Shown here in pieces: positions 12,121 to 23,529 of a stretch of 64,000 bases of DNA. Below the pieces are notes generated by a model that did not search any database, was not told where the DNA came from, and saw only the letters and a list, made by a program, of their open reading frames with translations. Each line of letters opens with the position of its first letter. Position 1 is the stretch's first letter. Origin of the DNA: Maratus speciosus (Eukaryota > Arthropoda > Arachnida > Araneae > Salticidae); contig OZ010800.1 of NCBI GenBank assembly GCA_963932465.1, forward strand, positions 38,220,852 through 38,284,851, in the 5' to 3' direction. The position numbers and the translations under genes are program-made.

Positions 12121-12761
12121 CAATACTTGACTTAGTTAATTAACGCACTTCGCGATTAATAAAATAGAGTTAATTCTTTTAAAAAAATGGTGACAACCGA
12201 ATAAAGTTTGTGTTAGAGATGCTGGTTGAGAACGGATTAACCCTTTATGTACTGAATTATGAATTCATGTAAATTTTTATCTTCTAAAGCAGTTTTCGTG
12301 AATTTTTGGAGCTATATTAGAAGATTTACATAATCATTTAATAAATTTTTGAAGGATTAATTAAATTTGAATTTATAGGGATTTTATGCACTATTTATAA
12401 CCGCACTCAAATCTTTTATTTTAAATATTTTTCTTAGTATTTTGTAGAATTAGGAAATGTACAAGTATAATGTTCTTACAATAGAAATACAGAAATATTT
12501 CCGAATTGAAAAATAGCCCCCTACCCCCCCTGCCTAACGCCAAGAAACCTGAAAAGATACAAAAGGCCATCCTTTTATCATCATCCTTATTAAATCATCC
12601 TTTTAAAAATATTTTTGTTTTGTGTAACCAGTAATGCTTTTGAAACAAGATAAAGTAATGCATCGATAACTTATTCTAAACTGTATTACTACTAATGCAT
12701 TTTATAACAAGTTATTTTAATGATTCTTATAAGTACTGTCAGTAGATAAAGGTTTTAAAGA
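11877..12761. other. Unassigned DNA with TTAACCC-type ends and an A32 run
   Basis: TTAACCCCTTTGGGACCATG at about 12014 and TTAACCCTTT at about 12238 look like isolated starts of piggyBac-type elements, without matching partners nearby. An A-run occupies 12088-12119. No gene is seen. Confidence 0.4.
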
Positions 12762-12812
12762 CATCAGGGGATCGAACCCGTCTTCTCGGGTTGCAGAACA
12801 TACTGCCTGATG
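12762..12812 (-). other. Short tRNA-like fragment (not a functional tRNA)
   Basis: On the minus strand CATCAGG and CCTGATG form a 7 bp acceptor-like stem, and GGGTTCGATCCCC matches the Pol III B box and T-loop. Only 51 nt separate the ends, so the D-arm and A box are missing. It is most likely a tRNA-derived remnant. Confidence 0.35.
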
Positions 12813-12869
12813 ATAGATAAAAACGCTTTTTTTTTTTAATGAACATAGATTTTCTTACTTTTAATATAT

Positions 12870-13390
12870 TTAATTAGGTTACCCACTAAGAGCACCATAA
12901 AGCACTTTTATATACGGAAAATATCAATTGTGTATTCAAATAAAGTTTCGAAATTTATTAAAAGCAGTATTTTTGCATTAGTCGCACTCCTGAGGTTAAT
13001 AGTCGCAGGAATCGCCAGAGATTAGGCTACTTACACCAGTCTTTTTGATTCTGATAATTGCAGTGCTGAAGCATTTAGCACGATTACCTATCTGTTAATT
13101 TTCTTGATTTATTTATTTATTTGTCAAGTGTTAAGAATATTATCCGGGAACAAATGCTGAACTAGTTATAGTGCCTTAAGTGCAGACGATTTAATTTTTG
13201 GTAATCGGGCTGCACGTGACAGAGATAGATATTTTAATCATGTATGCTTGAAAATTATTCTAAAATCCCCAAAAAATTAGAAAACTGAGAGACAGTTTTC
13301 AAACAAGTTGCATTTGAAAGAATATTCTTTAAAGGGAAAATAGGTTAGGGAGATTAAAAAAAGATTTTAGAAGCAGTGTTTTCCGACGAA
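12870..13390 (+). repeat. Dispersed repeat, uninterrupted copy (empty site)
   Basis: Similar sequence is found at 25015-25140 continuing at 26115-26450: GATTCTGAT...CAGTG, then CTGTTAATTT, then a CAGTTTTCAAACAA...TTGCATTT block. The copy here lacks the ~970 bp insertion, so it serves as the pre-insertion reference. The last block also recurs at about 35230 and 37270. Confidence 0.65.
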
Positions 13391-13474
13391 TCTGTTGCTA
13401 ACATATGTTCCCTTGGCTATAGTTTTTCCTTTGATGATTAGCAAAATTGCTAAAAGTGGTCAAAATCCACAGAA

Positions 13475-13650
13475 CCCAGCTCACAAGGATAAATTAAAAA
13501 TATCCGAGTCTAGAGTCATTATGACTGCACGCAATTTTTATAATATAACTAATTCACTACACAGAAGAGTGTTGCTAATCAACGAAAAATATTTTAACCA
13601 GTGGACTGTTCCACTTGATTAACTTTAACTCTATTATTCGAATTGGTAAA
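13475..13650 (+). repeat. Single-unit relative of the 57 bp repeat region
   Basis: It is the reverse complement of about 9785-10070, including GAGTCTAGAGTCATTATGAC, but with only one 57 bp unit. Confidence 0.85.
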
Positions 13651-13691
13651 TAAATCACACGATTTGTAATTTTCCAACTGGGGAAAAAAGT

Positions 13692-13765
13692 GTCCAGGCC
13701 ATGATTCGAACCAGGGACCATTGGGCTCAAACTGACAATGCTTTGACAACTGAGCTATCCTGGAC
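13692..13765 (-). other. tRNA-derived sequence, copy 1 (74 nt)
   Basis: On the minus strand GTCCAGG and CCTGGAC form a perfect 7 bp acceptor stem. The A box is TAGCTCAGTTGT and the B box is GGTTCGAATC. The T-stem is poorly paired and no anticodon loop with T33 can be drawn, so it is not a working tRNA. Similarity to the 15.85 kb copy runs beyond the tRNA body on both sides (CCGCCAGAT before; CACTTTTT...CAGTTGGAAAATT after), so the tRNA-like part is embedded in a larger repeat. Confidence 0.65.
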
Positions 13766-13833
13766 AAATCTGGCGGACATACAATTCACTCAGAAACCTT
13801 ATTAATTATAATAAGATTGGTTGCTATGATATT

Positions 13834-13861
13834 TAAGTATTGCGCGGCAGCGCAATACTTA
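13834..13861. repeat. Perfect 12 bp hairpin
   Basis: TAAGTATTGCGC and GCGCAATACTTA flank the loop GGCA. It lies just outside the repeat that carries the tRNA-like sequence. A role as an element end or transcription terminator is possible but unsupported. Confidence 0.6.
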
Positions 13862-13869
13862 TTTATTTC

Positions 13870-14685
13870 CAGTGTCACTTCTCAATGTTAATTTAACATA
13901 GAAAAACCTATGGAGATGATAACTTTTTCATTTTTTCTTCCCACCTTTTTGTCCCTGATGCCACTCATTTTTAATTCTTTGCTAATTCTAATAATATTAT
14001 AAATTCAAAGTGTAAAAACATTTGCCTGACGTCAGGGTGAAAACGGATCATAAAATGCCTTTGCATATAGGTGGATTATAATCTAGAGAGTAACATGGGC
14101 TAATTTTTATTTACATTATTCAAATATTTTTCTTAATAATTCCAAATTTCGCTTTTTTCATTGAGAATCAACGGACATTTTCTAATAAAATTTAATTTTT
14201 TTTCCTTCATTGTTGTAAATAATTCAAAAGCCGTAATAATAATTTGCCTATATTTAGTTGAATGATTTTCACGTGAAACATGAAACTGAAGAAACTGAAA
14301 TAGTTTATTTATTTTTTTTTTTTTTAAGAATTAAAAAGATGATGAATATGGCGTCATAGTGGAAATAAAAATAACATTTTCAAGCAGATTTTTTTCAATT
14401 CCTACTATTAGCTCACACTCTCCCTATATTTATTTATTTATATATTTATCTTGTTCAAATTTTCAATCGTTAATAAAATACTCGTTATTCATCCTATCAA
14501 GTTGAAATAAATTTTTTTTAACTTGTACTGGAGGACAATTGATGTTAATACAGTTTTTTCAAATATTAATTAATTAATTAAATTTTAATTAATTAATTTT
14601 AGTTTTGCATGGGAAACAAAATGGCGGCCATGGGTTATTGAAGATGAATGAAAGTATTTTCAATAAGGGGTTACCATAGGGAGGA
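13870..14685. other. Unassigned AT-rich DNA
   Basis: It contains simple AATT/TTAA runs (14565-14600) and T-runs. I see no gene or clear element. Confidence 0.5.
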
Positions 14686-14689
14686 CCCT

Positions 14690-14815
14690 GTTCCGTCGCA
14701 AAATACTGCCAAGTTTGTCGCCAACTTGGCGATATATCGCCAAATTTGGCGGCCAAAATGAGTCGCCAAATGTGACGCCAACTTGGCGATATCTCTAATA
14801 TTTCGCCAAATTCCC
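14690..14815. repeat. Cluster of TTGGCG / CGCCAA motifs
   Basis: Around nine copies of CGCCAA or TTGGCG occur within about 125 bp, several in palindromes such as CGCCAAATTTGGCG and in a repeated CGCCAACTTGGCGATAT. The same hexamer recurs at 26690-26765 and through 32.0-35.7 kb. Confidence 0.6.
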
Positions 14816-15180
14816 ATAGAGTTCCATTGTAAACCTACTTGCTTATAGAAAATCAACAAATTGAGATATTTTAATGCAATAAAAACTAATATTAGCTTAA
14901 GGGATTATATTAAATTTTCCTTTGATGACCTAAGTAGGAATTGACTTTAAAAACAAAATTTTTATATTACTTGTTTAAGTTCAGATTGTAATTTTTTGAC
15001 CAAACTACAGCAACCTGCATTACTGCACTGGTGAAACATTTTGAATTATACATAGGTAAATTGCATCACAAATTGTGATGCGATATCGCACAAATCAAAG
15101 CCTGATGATGATATACCCTCCATTAATTTTGAAATGTGTTCGTCTGAATTCAGTAGTTATTAAAAAACTTGACATATTAA

Positions 15181-15778
15181 ACAAAAACCTAATTTGCAGA
15201 ACAAATTAAAAAAACAAAATTTATTTCCTAAATTGTTTAAGCCCGAGAAGGGGCAGATATTAAGATATTTCATTCAATTCGTTCTACATTTAATGTTAAA
15301 TTTTTGTAACAAATAAGTTAAATCAATTGAACATTAAAAAATAAAAATGAAATTCATACAATATAATACTTTAAACACCTATATACTTAGATTCCGTTCA
15401 AATGAAATCGAAATAAATCTTGGACTTTTTCCATTTTTAAGTTGTAAATATGTGTACTGCAGATTTTGCATTATGTTTATGACGATTGTACATAATATGA
15501 TTAGATACATGCAAAATACAAAACTTAAAAAAAGTCTAAGATTTATTTCGATTTCATTTGAACGGAATCTAAGTATATAGGTGTTTAAAGTATTATATTC
15601 TATGAATTTCATTTTTATTTTTTAATGTTCAATTGGTTTAACTTATTTGTTACAAAAATTTAACATTAAATGTAGAACGAATTGAATGAAATATCTTAAT
15701 ATCTGCCCCTTCTCGGGCTTAAACAATTTAGGAAATAAATTTTGTTTTTTTAATTTGTTCTGCAAATTAGGTTTTTGT
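15181..15778. mobile_element. Near-perfect palindromic MITE with TTAA flanks (598 bp)
   Basis: Two arms of about 257 bp are almost identical in reverse complement around a centre of about 80 bp. The termini read ACAAAAACC...GGTTTTTGT and are flanked by TTAA on both sides (15177-15180 and 15779-15782). Both strands therefore carry the same 77-codon frame, which is a palindrome artefact and not a gene. TTAA flanks suggest piggyBac-type mobilisation, although the termini do not start with CCC. The high arm identity suggests youth or arm homogenisation. Confidence 0.8.
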
Positions 15779-15850
15779 TTAATTAATTATGATCAGATCT
15801 GATGTCATAACCAATACGGTTTCTGGATGAATTGTGTGCCCGCCAGATCT

Positions 15851-15924
15851 GTCTAGGATAGCTCAGTTGGCAGAGCATTGTCAGCTCCAGCCAAAAGGTC
15901 CCTGGTTCGCATTATGGCTTGGAC
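15851..15924 (+). other. tRNA-derived sequence, copy 2 (74 nt)
   Basis: GTCTAGG and CTTGGAC still pair over 7 bp using G-T pairs. The A box is TAGCTCAGTTGG (consensus) and the B box is degraded to GGTTCGCAT. Length is identical to the 13.69 kb copy and the surrounding repeat is shared (GCCAGATCTGTC before; ACTTTTTCACTCAGTTGG after). It is not a functional tRNA. Confidence 0.6.
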
Positions 15925-16016
15925 ACTTTTTCACTCAGTTGGAAAATTGTAATTCGTGCTGTAAACTGTTGTCTTTAAAAGAGGTGTAAGCATAAAGAAG
16001 GTGTCATATATATATA

Positions 16017-16459
16017 CCGGGTGAGCTAAAAGTTCGTTAAAACTTTAAAAACTCATAAAAAAGGAAGAAATCGATAAAGGAGTGCGGTTTGCAAGAAAGG
16101 GCTCACAAGATAGTCGGATTTTATTTAGTAGCCAAAAAAAGAAAAAAGAAATAAAAAATTCCATGTAGAGGGCGCTGACGGCCCGAAACACAATGAACAA
16201 GACAACAATAGTGTCGTAGAATGTTCTGGAAGTCATGTTGAACATTTGTTATTGGAAAAACAAATGAATGGAGCGTATTGTTGTCCTGCTCATTGTTTAC
16301 GGGTCGTCAGCGCCATCTACATGTGATTTTTTAACTAAATTTTTTTTGCTGCTAAAAAAAATCCGACTACCTTGTGAGCCCTCTCTTGCAAACCTCACTC
16401 CTTTATCATGTTCTTCCTTTTTATGAGTTTAAGTTGTAACGAACTTTTGACTCACCATG
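16017..16459. mobile_element. Palindromic mariner-type MITE (443 bp)
   Basis: The left end is CCGGGTGAGCTAAAAGTTCG and the right end is the reverse complement of CATGGTGAGTCAAAAGTTCG. TA flanks both sides (16015-16016 and 16460-16461). Similarity of the arms continues to the GGGCGCTGACG...CCCG block, so most of the element is an imperfect palindrome. The minus-strand 66-codon frame inside it is not a gene. It interrupts the repeat that carries the tRNA-like sequence. Confidence 0.75.
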
Positions 16460-16464
16460 TATAA

Positions 16465-17183
16465 TGTTAAGGTACGTGGCGGCATGAAAGTGATTATTTC
16501 TCTTTTGCCGATGACAACTAGTGGTTTGTTTAGAAAATCAAACATGCTAACATTTTTTTTTTTTTTTTTTGCGTGCCAATAGGAGTTGTTATTTTTTGCA
16601 TGCGTAAATTAGAAACAATGCTTCGAAATAAAATGTGTTTGTTTGTGATATTATTTTTTATTTATTTATTTTCCCTTTTAAATGAAGTAAGTGAAAGTCA
16701 TATATTTTAATTTTTTGTGTTTTAAATTAAAGTTACGTATTTTAAATAAAATGAGGATTATATTTTAAATGAAATTAATGAGATACTAAAAATTGCGACG
16801 GAAATAATATTTGACGTTTACTACCTGCACCTGGCTCTCATAAAAGTACGGAGTTCTTGACTTCTCTACCAGAATCTTCCGATTTGGCGAAAGATTGAGC
16901 AAGTAAGTTAAATTATGCGAATAAAAGAAACATGATGTACTGCTTAGAATACATTTAAGGGAGACCGAACTGATCTCCTGGGAAGCTATTGTTTTATATA
17001 ATTACTGTGGGAGAGAGGACAGAGAATATCATTTCAGAGGTATTTAAAATTCAGGAAGGCGCATTATTAGTGGAAATTATAAGGGTATTGGTGTAGCAGT
17101 CTAGTTTTATGATTCCTTAAACTTTAAGAATATACTTCCCTGTCATATTTTCTTCTTCTCATTTACTGTTATTTAATGAAATA
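16465..17183. other. Intergenic sequence with a dispersed repeat at its end
   Basis: Up to about 16985 I see only AT-rich sequence and a T-run near 16554-16570. From about 16990 it matches 11110-11310. Confidence 0.5.
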
Positions 17184-17424
17184 TAGGGTGTCCGGGCTAT
17201 AAGTATCCAAAATTTATGCTAAGACCAATGTCAGACGGGCGTCTTTTTTGCTGCTTTTTTAATCTTATTATTACGAATTACGAATCTTATTATTACGAAT
17301 ACGGTCTTATTATTACGAAACTACCCATTAGAGTACAATAGATCACCTCTGTAGATTGGAAACCCACAGACTTAGTCTGTGTGGAAACCCTTCCGAGATT
17401 TTAAAACATAGAACAAAACAAAAA

Positions 17425-17572
17425 ACTGAAACTGTGGATGAGTGGAAAAAGCGTATCATAGAAGCAATTCGTCTAATAACTCCTGTATCCTGATATGCTA
17501 CGAAACATCTGGGGAGAACTGGATTACCCTTTAGACTTTTGACATGCTACCAAAGGTGCACACAAAGAAGCC
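17425..17572 (+). pseudogene. Mariner transposase, C-terminal remnant with frameshift
   Basis: From 17425 the frame reads TETVDEWKKRIIEAIRLITP and then hits a stop at 17491. Shifting frame at about 17495, it continues MLRNIWGELDYPLDF, a stop, then HATKGAHKEVY and a stop. This matches the known end of mariner-family transposases: a helix ending in ITP, then a W.E..YRLD block, then a CRATKGAH-like tail. At least one frameshift and one internal stop make it non-functional. The upstream DD(E/D) domain is absent. The assignment rests on the conserved pattern and on its position between mariner-type TIRs. Confidence 0.8.
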
Positions 17573-18197
17573 TATTGATCTTAAGACTTTTGACATGCTA
17601 CCAAAGGTGCACATAAAGAAGTCTATTGATCTTAAGACTTTTGACATGCGACCAAAGGTGCACACAAAGAAGTCTATTGATCTTAAGCCTTTTGACATGC
17701 GACCAAAGGTGCACACAAAGAAGTCTATTGATCTTAAGACTTTTGACATGCGACCAAAGGTGCACACAAAGAAGTCTATTGATCTTAAGACTTTTGACAT
17801 GCTACCAAAGGTGCACATAAAGAAGTCTATTGATCTTAAGACTTTTGACCTGCGACCAAAGGTGCACACAAAGAAGTCTATTGATCTTAAGACTTTTGAC
17901 ATGCGACCAAAGGTGCACACAAAGAAGTCTATTGATCTTTAGACTTTTGACATGCTACCAAAGGTGCACACAAAGAAGTCTATTGATCTTAAGACTTTTG
18001 ACATGCTACCAAAGGTGCACATAAAGAAGTCTATTGATCTTAAGACTTTTGACATGCTACCAAAGGTGCACACAAAGAAGTCTATTGATCTTAAGACTTT
18101 TGACATGCGACCAAAGGTGCACACAAAGAAGTCTATTGATCTTAAGACTTTTGACATGCTACCAAAGGTGCACACAAAGAAGTCTATTGATATTAAA
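17535..18197 (+). repeat. Thirteen 51 bp repeats derived from the transposase C-terminus
   Basis: Units start every 51 bp from 17535 to 18147 with no indels. Each unit carries ACCAAAGGTGCACACAAAG followed by AAGTCTATTGATC, which is the last coding segment of the adjacent transposase remnant (TKGAHKEVY plus stop). Variants alternate between TGCTACC and TGCGACC, and the ACATAAAG variant appears in units 2, 6 and 10, giving a 204 bp higher-order period. Because 51 is divisible by three, several frames on both strands stay open as 17-residue repeats. I regard these as artefacts, not proteins. Confidence 0.9.
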
Positions 18198-18482
18198 ACT
18201 TTGTGAGTGGCTATTCTTATTTAAATATATATATATATTTAAATTCTAATGGGTAGATCCGTAAAAATAAGCCATAGGTTCTGGATACTTTTAGATCGGA
18301 CACCCTATATTATAAAGACATCGGTTAAAGGATATACAAGACAAAGTGCTTCAAATTTTTATTTTTGCGTTTAAATAATAGAATTGTAAAAGTAAATTCC
18401 AACAATAAGTATTTTATATAGTTTCACAATATATAAATACCCAAAGCAATCCACGCATGTATCTTTAAATCTTTTTTTAAAA

Positions 18483-19415
18483 TCACTTTACCAACATAGA
18501 GTTTATGAATTCGGTTTGTCTGGCCGTTCGGTTCTGGTTTGGTTAGTTGTCGTCTGGCCGTGCTCTAACACGCGTAAAAGTATTCCGATTGGCATGAAAT
18601 TTTTATATGATATTGAGATTTACTACAGAATGTTCGATATTGAAAATTAACTGTAAAGTCTTTACAGTTTGTTTACAGGAGCGCGCAAAAGATTTCAGTC
18701 ACATTATGGTCTTTATTTAAAAATCGTTTGCGGGGCATTTTATTGGTATTACGGTATTTCAAACATAATGAGACTGATATGCATCACCGAGGCGGGCTAC
18801 AACATGCTTTCTCAGGAGTGTAGAATAAGTAGCATTTATGCTTCATTTACAGAGATGCACAAAGAAGTCCATTATATTAAGATCTATGGGAAAAAAATTG
18901 TTTTCTCTGCATTTTAATGATGTTATGATACTTCAAACATATTGAAATCCAAAAGGATCTCTGGAGTGCACTACAATATGTTTTTTTATACATGATGGAG
19001 AGCTTAGCATTTATCCTTCGTTTACAGGGGCGCACAAAAGAGTTCTGTTAAATAGACTGACTATGATTCGTAATTGTTGAAGTTTGTTTTCCGCTGCTTT
19101 ATGCATTTTTAAATTTATCTATAATTTTTAGTGTATCACGTGATGTGTATAAACTCTAGATTATATACAGGTTTGCACAGAAGAATTCGCATACAATACC
19201 GGATATAGACAGAAAATTGCTGATAATGGATTTTTACTGTGTTATGGGTTTTTTAAATGTCTTATTTAAATACCTCATTTCATTGTATATGAAATAATGA
19301 AATTTCTTAATAATATTCTGTTAAAACTCTGTAAAAACTCTGTCTGGAAAGTGTTCCATAATGTATTCCTGATGCGTGTTTTTTTTTTTTTTGTTCTTGT
19401 TTCAATTTTTTTTCA
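18483..19415 (+). mobile_element. Array-bearing element, S family, copy 1
   Basis: It begins CACTTTACCAACATAGAG and TTCGGTTTGTCTGG, and ends near GTCTGGAAAGTGTTCC, paralleling the S element in the 3' LTR (50005-51190). Inside are degenerate units starting with ACAGG.GCGCACAAAAGA-like motifs at about 18675, 18850, 19025 and 19167, a spacing of roughly 140-175 bp. No coding frame is convincing. Confidence 0.6.
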
Positions 19416-20937
19416 GAATGTATTTTATACATACCAGACAATCCTAACCTGGGTTAAAGACGCCTAATATACTGTCCAATGCAGGCCTGTCCAACCTTTC
19501 GCTAAGCATCAGCACACTCTTGGCGAACAATGAAGGGCACCATTATGAATAATGGCCCAAAACATGCAACAAAATTATCTCACAGTATTATTAGCGATAC
19601 ACACATTCAAATGCATCTCGCAGTAGAATACATAAGCGTCCTATGGATCTGAAGCTCCGTGTAAAAAAAAACAACTTAAGAAAACTCTAAATAGTAGTAA
19701 TTTCCGAATTGTACATATTTCTGTGAAGGGCTGCCTCAAAAATTTTTGAAGTGGAAAGAGTCAGAAACTTAAATCTCGTTTCTAATTAAAATGATAATCA
19801 CAGATAATGTTGGGATTATGTTGTAAAACGCAAAAATACTCCTTAAATTATTTTGGAGGCGCAAATTTTCCGTTATAAAAAGTACAGAAACAAAGACAAG
19901 CAGGATATAGTGACCAATCCATGGGTAGCTCCAAAGAGATAGCATAGATTACTTTGATTGATGGAAGTCATTTCGAATGATTTTATAGATCTTTTTTTAA
20001 AAACAAAATAAGAAAAATTACCTAAAATTTCAACGGTCAGGGGGAGAAAATGACAGCATTTTTACCGTCTTATAAAACAGCCAATGGACCGGTGAAACAA
20101 TATCAACAACAATAACAAACTAGTTGGATGTGCCAATCCCAAAACTTTCTTCTATCTTATGCATCTTAATATTTCAAAAACTAGTTACACATGTTAATAC
20201 TTCAATATTATTAGTTCAATACTATACCAACTTCGATTTTCATGTTAAATTTCTGCTTCAGTCAACGAACTAAAAACGAGTTAATCTATATCATGATATT
20301 TGTTGAAATTAATAGTTTTTCCTTATTTTGTTGTTATCAGATGTTTGCGAATAGCCGACTTAGCAGGAAGCGAGTTCCCGCCTTTGCACGAGTCGCCGAT
20401 GGACAATAGAACTACGAAAAATCAAGAAAAGTATACAAAAATCGCTATCACAGAGCCCCTTTACCGTGCAATATTTCCAAATTCAAGAGGACGTGTTGAC
20501 CGAAGCCAAAAACATGCACAAACTAGTTGGATGTGCCAATCCCAAAACTTTCTTCTATCTTATACATCTTAATATTTCAAAACCTAGTTACACATGTTAA
20601 TACTTAAATATTATTAGTTCAATGCTATACCACTTTGATTTTCATCTTAAATTTCTGCTCAAGTCAATTAAACGGACTAAAAACGAGTTAATCTATATCA
20701 TGATATTTGTTAAAATTATTAATTTTTCCTTATTCTGTCGTTATCAGCTGTTTGCGAATAGCCGGCATAGCAGGAAGCGAGTTCCCGCCGCTGCATGAGC
20801 CGCCGATGCACAATAGAACTACGAAAAATCAAGAAAAGTATACAAAAATCGCTAGCACGGACGCCCTTTACCGCGCAATATTTCCAAATTCAAGGAGAAC
20901 CTGTTGGCCAAAGCCAAAAACAAGCACAAACATTTTG

Positions 20938-23345
20938 GTTCAATTGTATGCATAATTTTATACGCTGTTCGATGGTACAATAATGAAAATGGCACAGAGA
21001 TCGGAATTATATCGCCCCCTTCTTTCGGAATTTTTTCAAGTTCAGGGAGGACTTGTTTGCCATAGCCAGAAACATGCACAAAAAATTTGGTTCAATTATA
21101 TGGATAACTTCATACACTTTTCGATGGTACAATAATGAAAATGGTACAGACATCGCAATTATAGTGCCCCCTTCCGGCAGAATTTTTCCAAATTCAGGGA
21201 GGACCTTCGTGACATGACCAAAAATAAACACATAAAATTTGGTTCAATTCTATGCATAACTTCATACACTTTTCGGCGGTACAATATTCAAAATGGCACA
21301 AAAATTGTACAAAAATCGCTATTACAGCGCCCTCAACAAGCGATTTTTTTACAAATTAAGGGAGGACCTCCTTGCCATAGCCAAGAACTTAAAAAAATTT
21401 TTTTTGGTTCAATTCTATTCATAACTTCATACACTTTTGGACGGTACAATATTCAAAATCGCACAAAAATCGCTATTACAGCGCCCCCTACCGGCGAATT
21501 TTTTTCCAAATTCAGGGAGGACCTGCTTGCCATAGCCAAAAACTTAAAATAAAAATTTGGTTCAATTCTATGCATAACTTCATACACTTTTCGATGGTAC
21601 AATATTCAAAATCGCACAAAAAACGCATTTACAGCGCCCCCTACCGGCGAATTTTTTCCAAATTCATGGAGGACCTGCTTGTCATATCCAAAAACTTAAA
21701 CTAAAAATTTGGTTCAATTCTATGCATAACTCCATACACTTTTGGATGGTACAATATTCAAAATCGCACAAAAATTGTTATATCAGCGCTCCCTACCGGC
21801 GAATTTTTTCCAAATTCCGGGAGGACCTGCTTGCCATAGCCAAAAACTTATAATAAAATTTTGGTTTAATTCTATACATAACTCCATACACTTTTTGATG
21901 GTACAATGGCGACAGACAGACGGACAGACGGACAGACGGACGGACGGACGGACGGACGGACAGACGGACACACAGACAGACAGACATTTTCTATAAACAT
22001 GTTTTTTGGAATCTCTGACCCCTAAAACATGCAAATCCGTCGAAAACCGGAAGTCGAAAAAAATTTCGATTACAATACTTTCTTCTATTGAAGATAGAAG
22101 AAAGTAAAAATTTGGTTCAATTGTATGCATCTTTATACACTTTTCGATTCTACAATAAAGAAAATGGCACAAACATCGTTATTACAGCGCCCCCCTTCCG
22201 GCAGATTTTTTTTCAACTTCAGGGAGGACTTGTTTGCCATAGCCAGAAACATACACAAAAAATTTGGTTCAATTCTATGCATAAATTCATACACTTTTCG
22301 ATGGTACAATAATGAAAATGACACAGAGATCCAATTATAGCGCCCCCTTCTGACGGAATATCTTCAAGTTCAGGGAAGACTTGCTTGCCATAGCCGGAAA
22401 CATATACAAAAATTTTGGTTCAATTATATACATAACTTCATACACTTTTCGATGGTACAATAATGAAAATGGTACAGACATCGCAATTATAGCGCCCCCT
22501 TCCGGTGGAATTTTTCCAAATTCAGGGAGGACCTTCCTGCCATGACCAAAAACAAACACAAAAAATCTGACTCAATTCTATGCATAACTTCATACACTTT
22601 TCGATGGTACAATATTCAAAATGGCACAAAAAACGCATTTACAGCGCCCCCTACCGGCGAATGTTTCCCAAATTAAGGAAGAACCTGCTTGCCATAGCCA
22701 AGAACTTAAAATAAAAATTTGGTTCAATTCTATGCATAACTTCATACACTTTTCGATGGTACAATTTTCAAAATTGCACAAAAATTGCTATTACAGCGCC
22801 CCCTAGAGGCGAATTTTTTCCAAATTCAGGGAGGACCTGCTTGCCATAGCCAAAAACTTAAAATAAAAAGTTGGTTCAATTCAATGCATAACTTCATGCA
22901 CTTTTGGATGGTACAATATTCAAAGTCGCTATTACAGCGAACCCTACAGGCGAATGTTTTCCAAATTCAGGGAGGACCTACTTGCCATATCCAAAAACTT
23001 AAAATAAAAATTTGTTTTAATTCTATGCATAACTTCATACACTTTAGGATGGTACAATATTCAAAATTGCACAAAAATCGCTATTACAGCGCCCCCTACC
23101 GGCGATTTTTTTCTAAATTCAGAGATGATCTGCTTACCATAGCCAAGAACTTAAAATAAAAATTTGGTTCAATTCTATGCATAACTTCATACACTTTTCG
23201 ATGGTACAATATTCAAAATCGCTATTACAGCGCCCCCTACCGGCGAATGTTTTCCAAATTCAGGTAGTATCTGCTTGCCATAGCCGAAAACTTAAAATAA
23301 AAATTTGGTTCAATTCTATGCATAACTTCATACCCTTTTTGATGG
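20938..23345 (+). repeat. Tandem array, ~152 bp unit, forward block
   Basis: Units carry GGTTCAATTCTATGCATAAC, TACACTTTTCGATGGTACAA, a CAGCGCCCCCTACCGGCGAA block and a GGGAGGACCTGCTTGCCATA block. Starts fall near 20938, 21090, 21240, 21407, 21560, 21710, 21863, 22113, 22266, 22417, 22570, 22720, 22873, 23010, 23167 and 23307. The array is interrupted at about 21905-22105 by a microsatellite plus a segment that recurs at 23350-23490. Confidence 0.85.
21905..21990 (+). repeat. (GACGGACA)n-type microsatellite
   Basis: A pure run of GACA/GACG tetramers. Related shorter tracts are at about 23355 (forward) and 23655-23690 (complement), each at the edge of an array block. Confidence 0.9.
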
Positions 23346-23529
23346 TACAATGGCGGCACACACACGGACAGACAGACATTTTTTATAAACATGTTTTTTG
23401 GGATCTCTGACCCCTAAAACGTGTAAATCCGTCGAAAACCGGAAGTCGAAAAAAATTTCGATTACAATACTTTCTTCTACTGAACATAGAAGAAAGTAAA
23501 TAAAAAATTGTGCTTTCATGCATGAAGGC

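Larger units (their letters stand above)
17186..18305 (+). mobile_element. Decayed mariner element carrying a minisatellite
   Basis: The inverted termini are GGGTGTCCGGGCTATAAGTA on the left and, reversed, GGGTGTCCGATCTAAAAGTA on the right, flanked by TATA on both sides (TA target). A subterminal CTACCCATTAG at about 17325 is inverted at about 18246. Between them lies the tail of a transposase gene followed by a 663 bp minisatellite. The catalytic part of the transposase has been lost. Confidence 0.8.

Noticed and set aside
15347..15612. Identical 77-residue proteins on opposite strands
   Set aside because: This is a direct consequence of the palindromic MITE.
13692..15924. Functional tRNA genes
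   Set aside because: Anticodon arms cannot be formed, T-stems are mismatched, and both copies lie inside a longer dispersed repeat.
9814..18197. CRISPR-like arrays
   Set aside because: The repeats are contiguous with no unique spacers and the genome is eukaryotic.
17544..18206. Repeat protein of up to 132 residues with a 17-residue period on the plus strand, and a mirror frame on the minus strand
   Set aside because: Open frames follow from a stop-poor 51 bp unit (divisible by three). The source is the out-of-frame end of a transposase gene, and a TAG interrupts the array near 17940.
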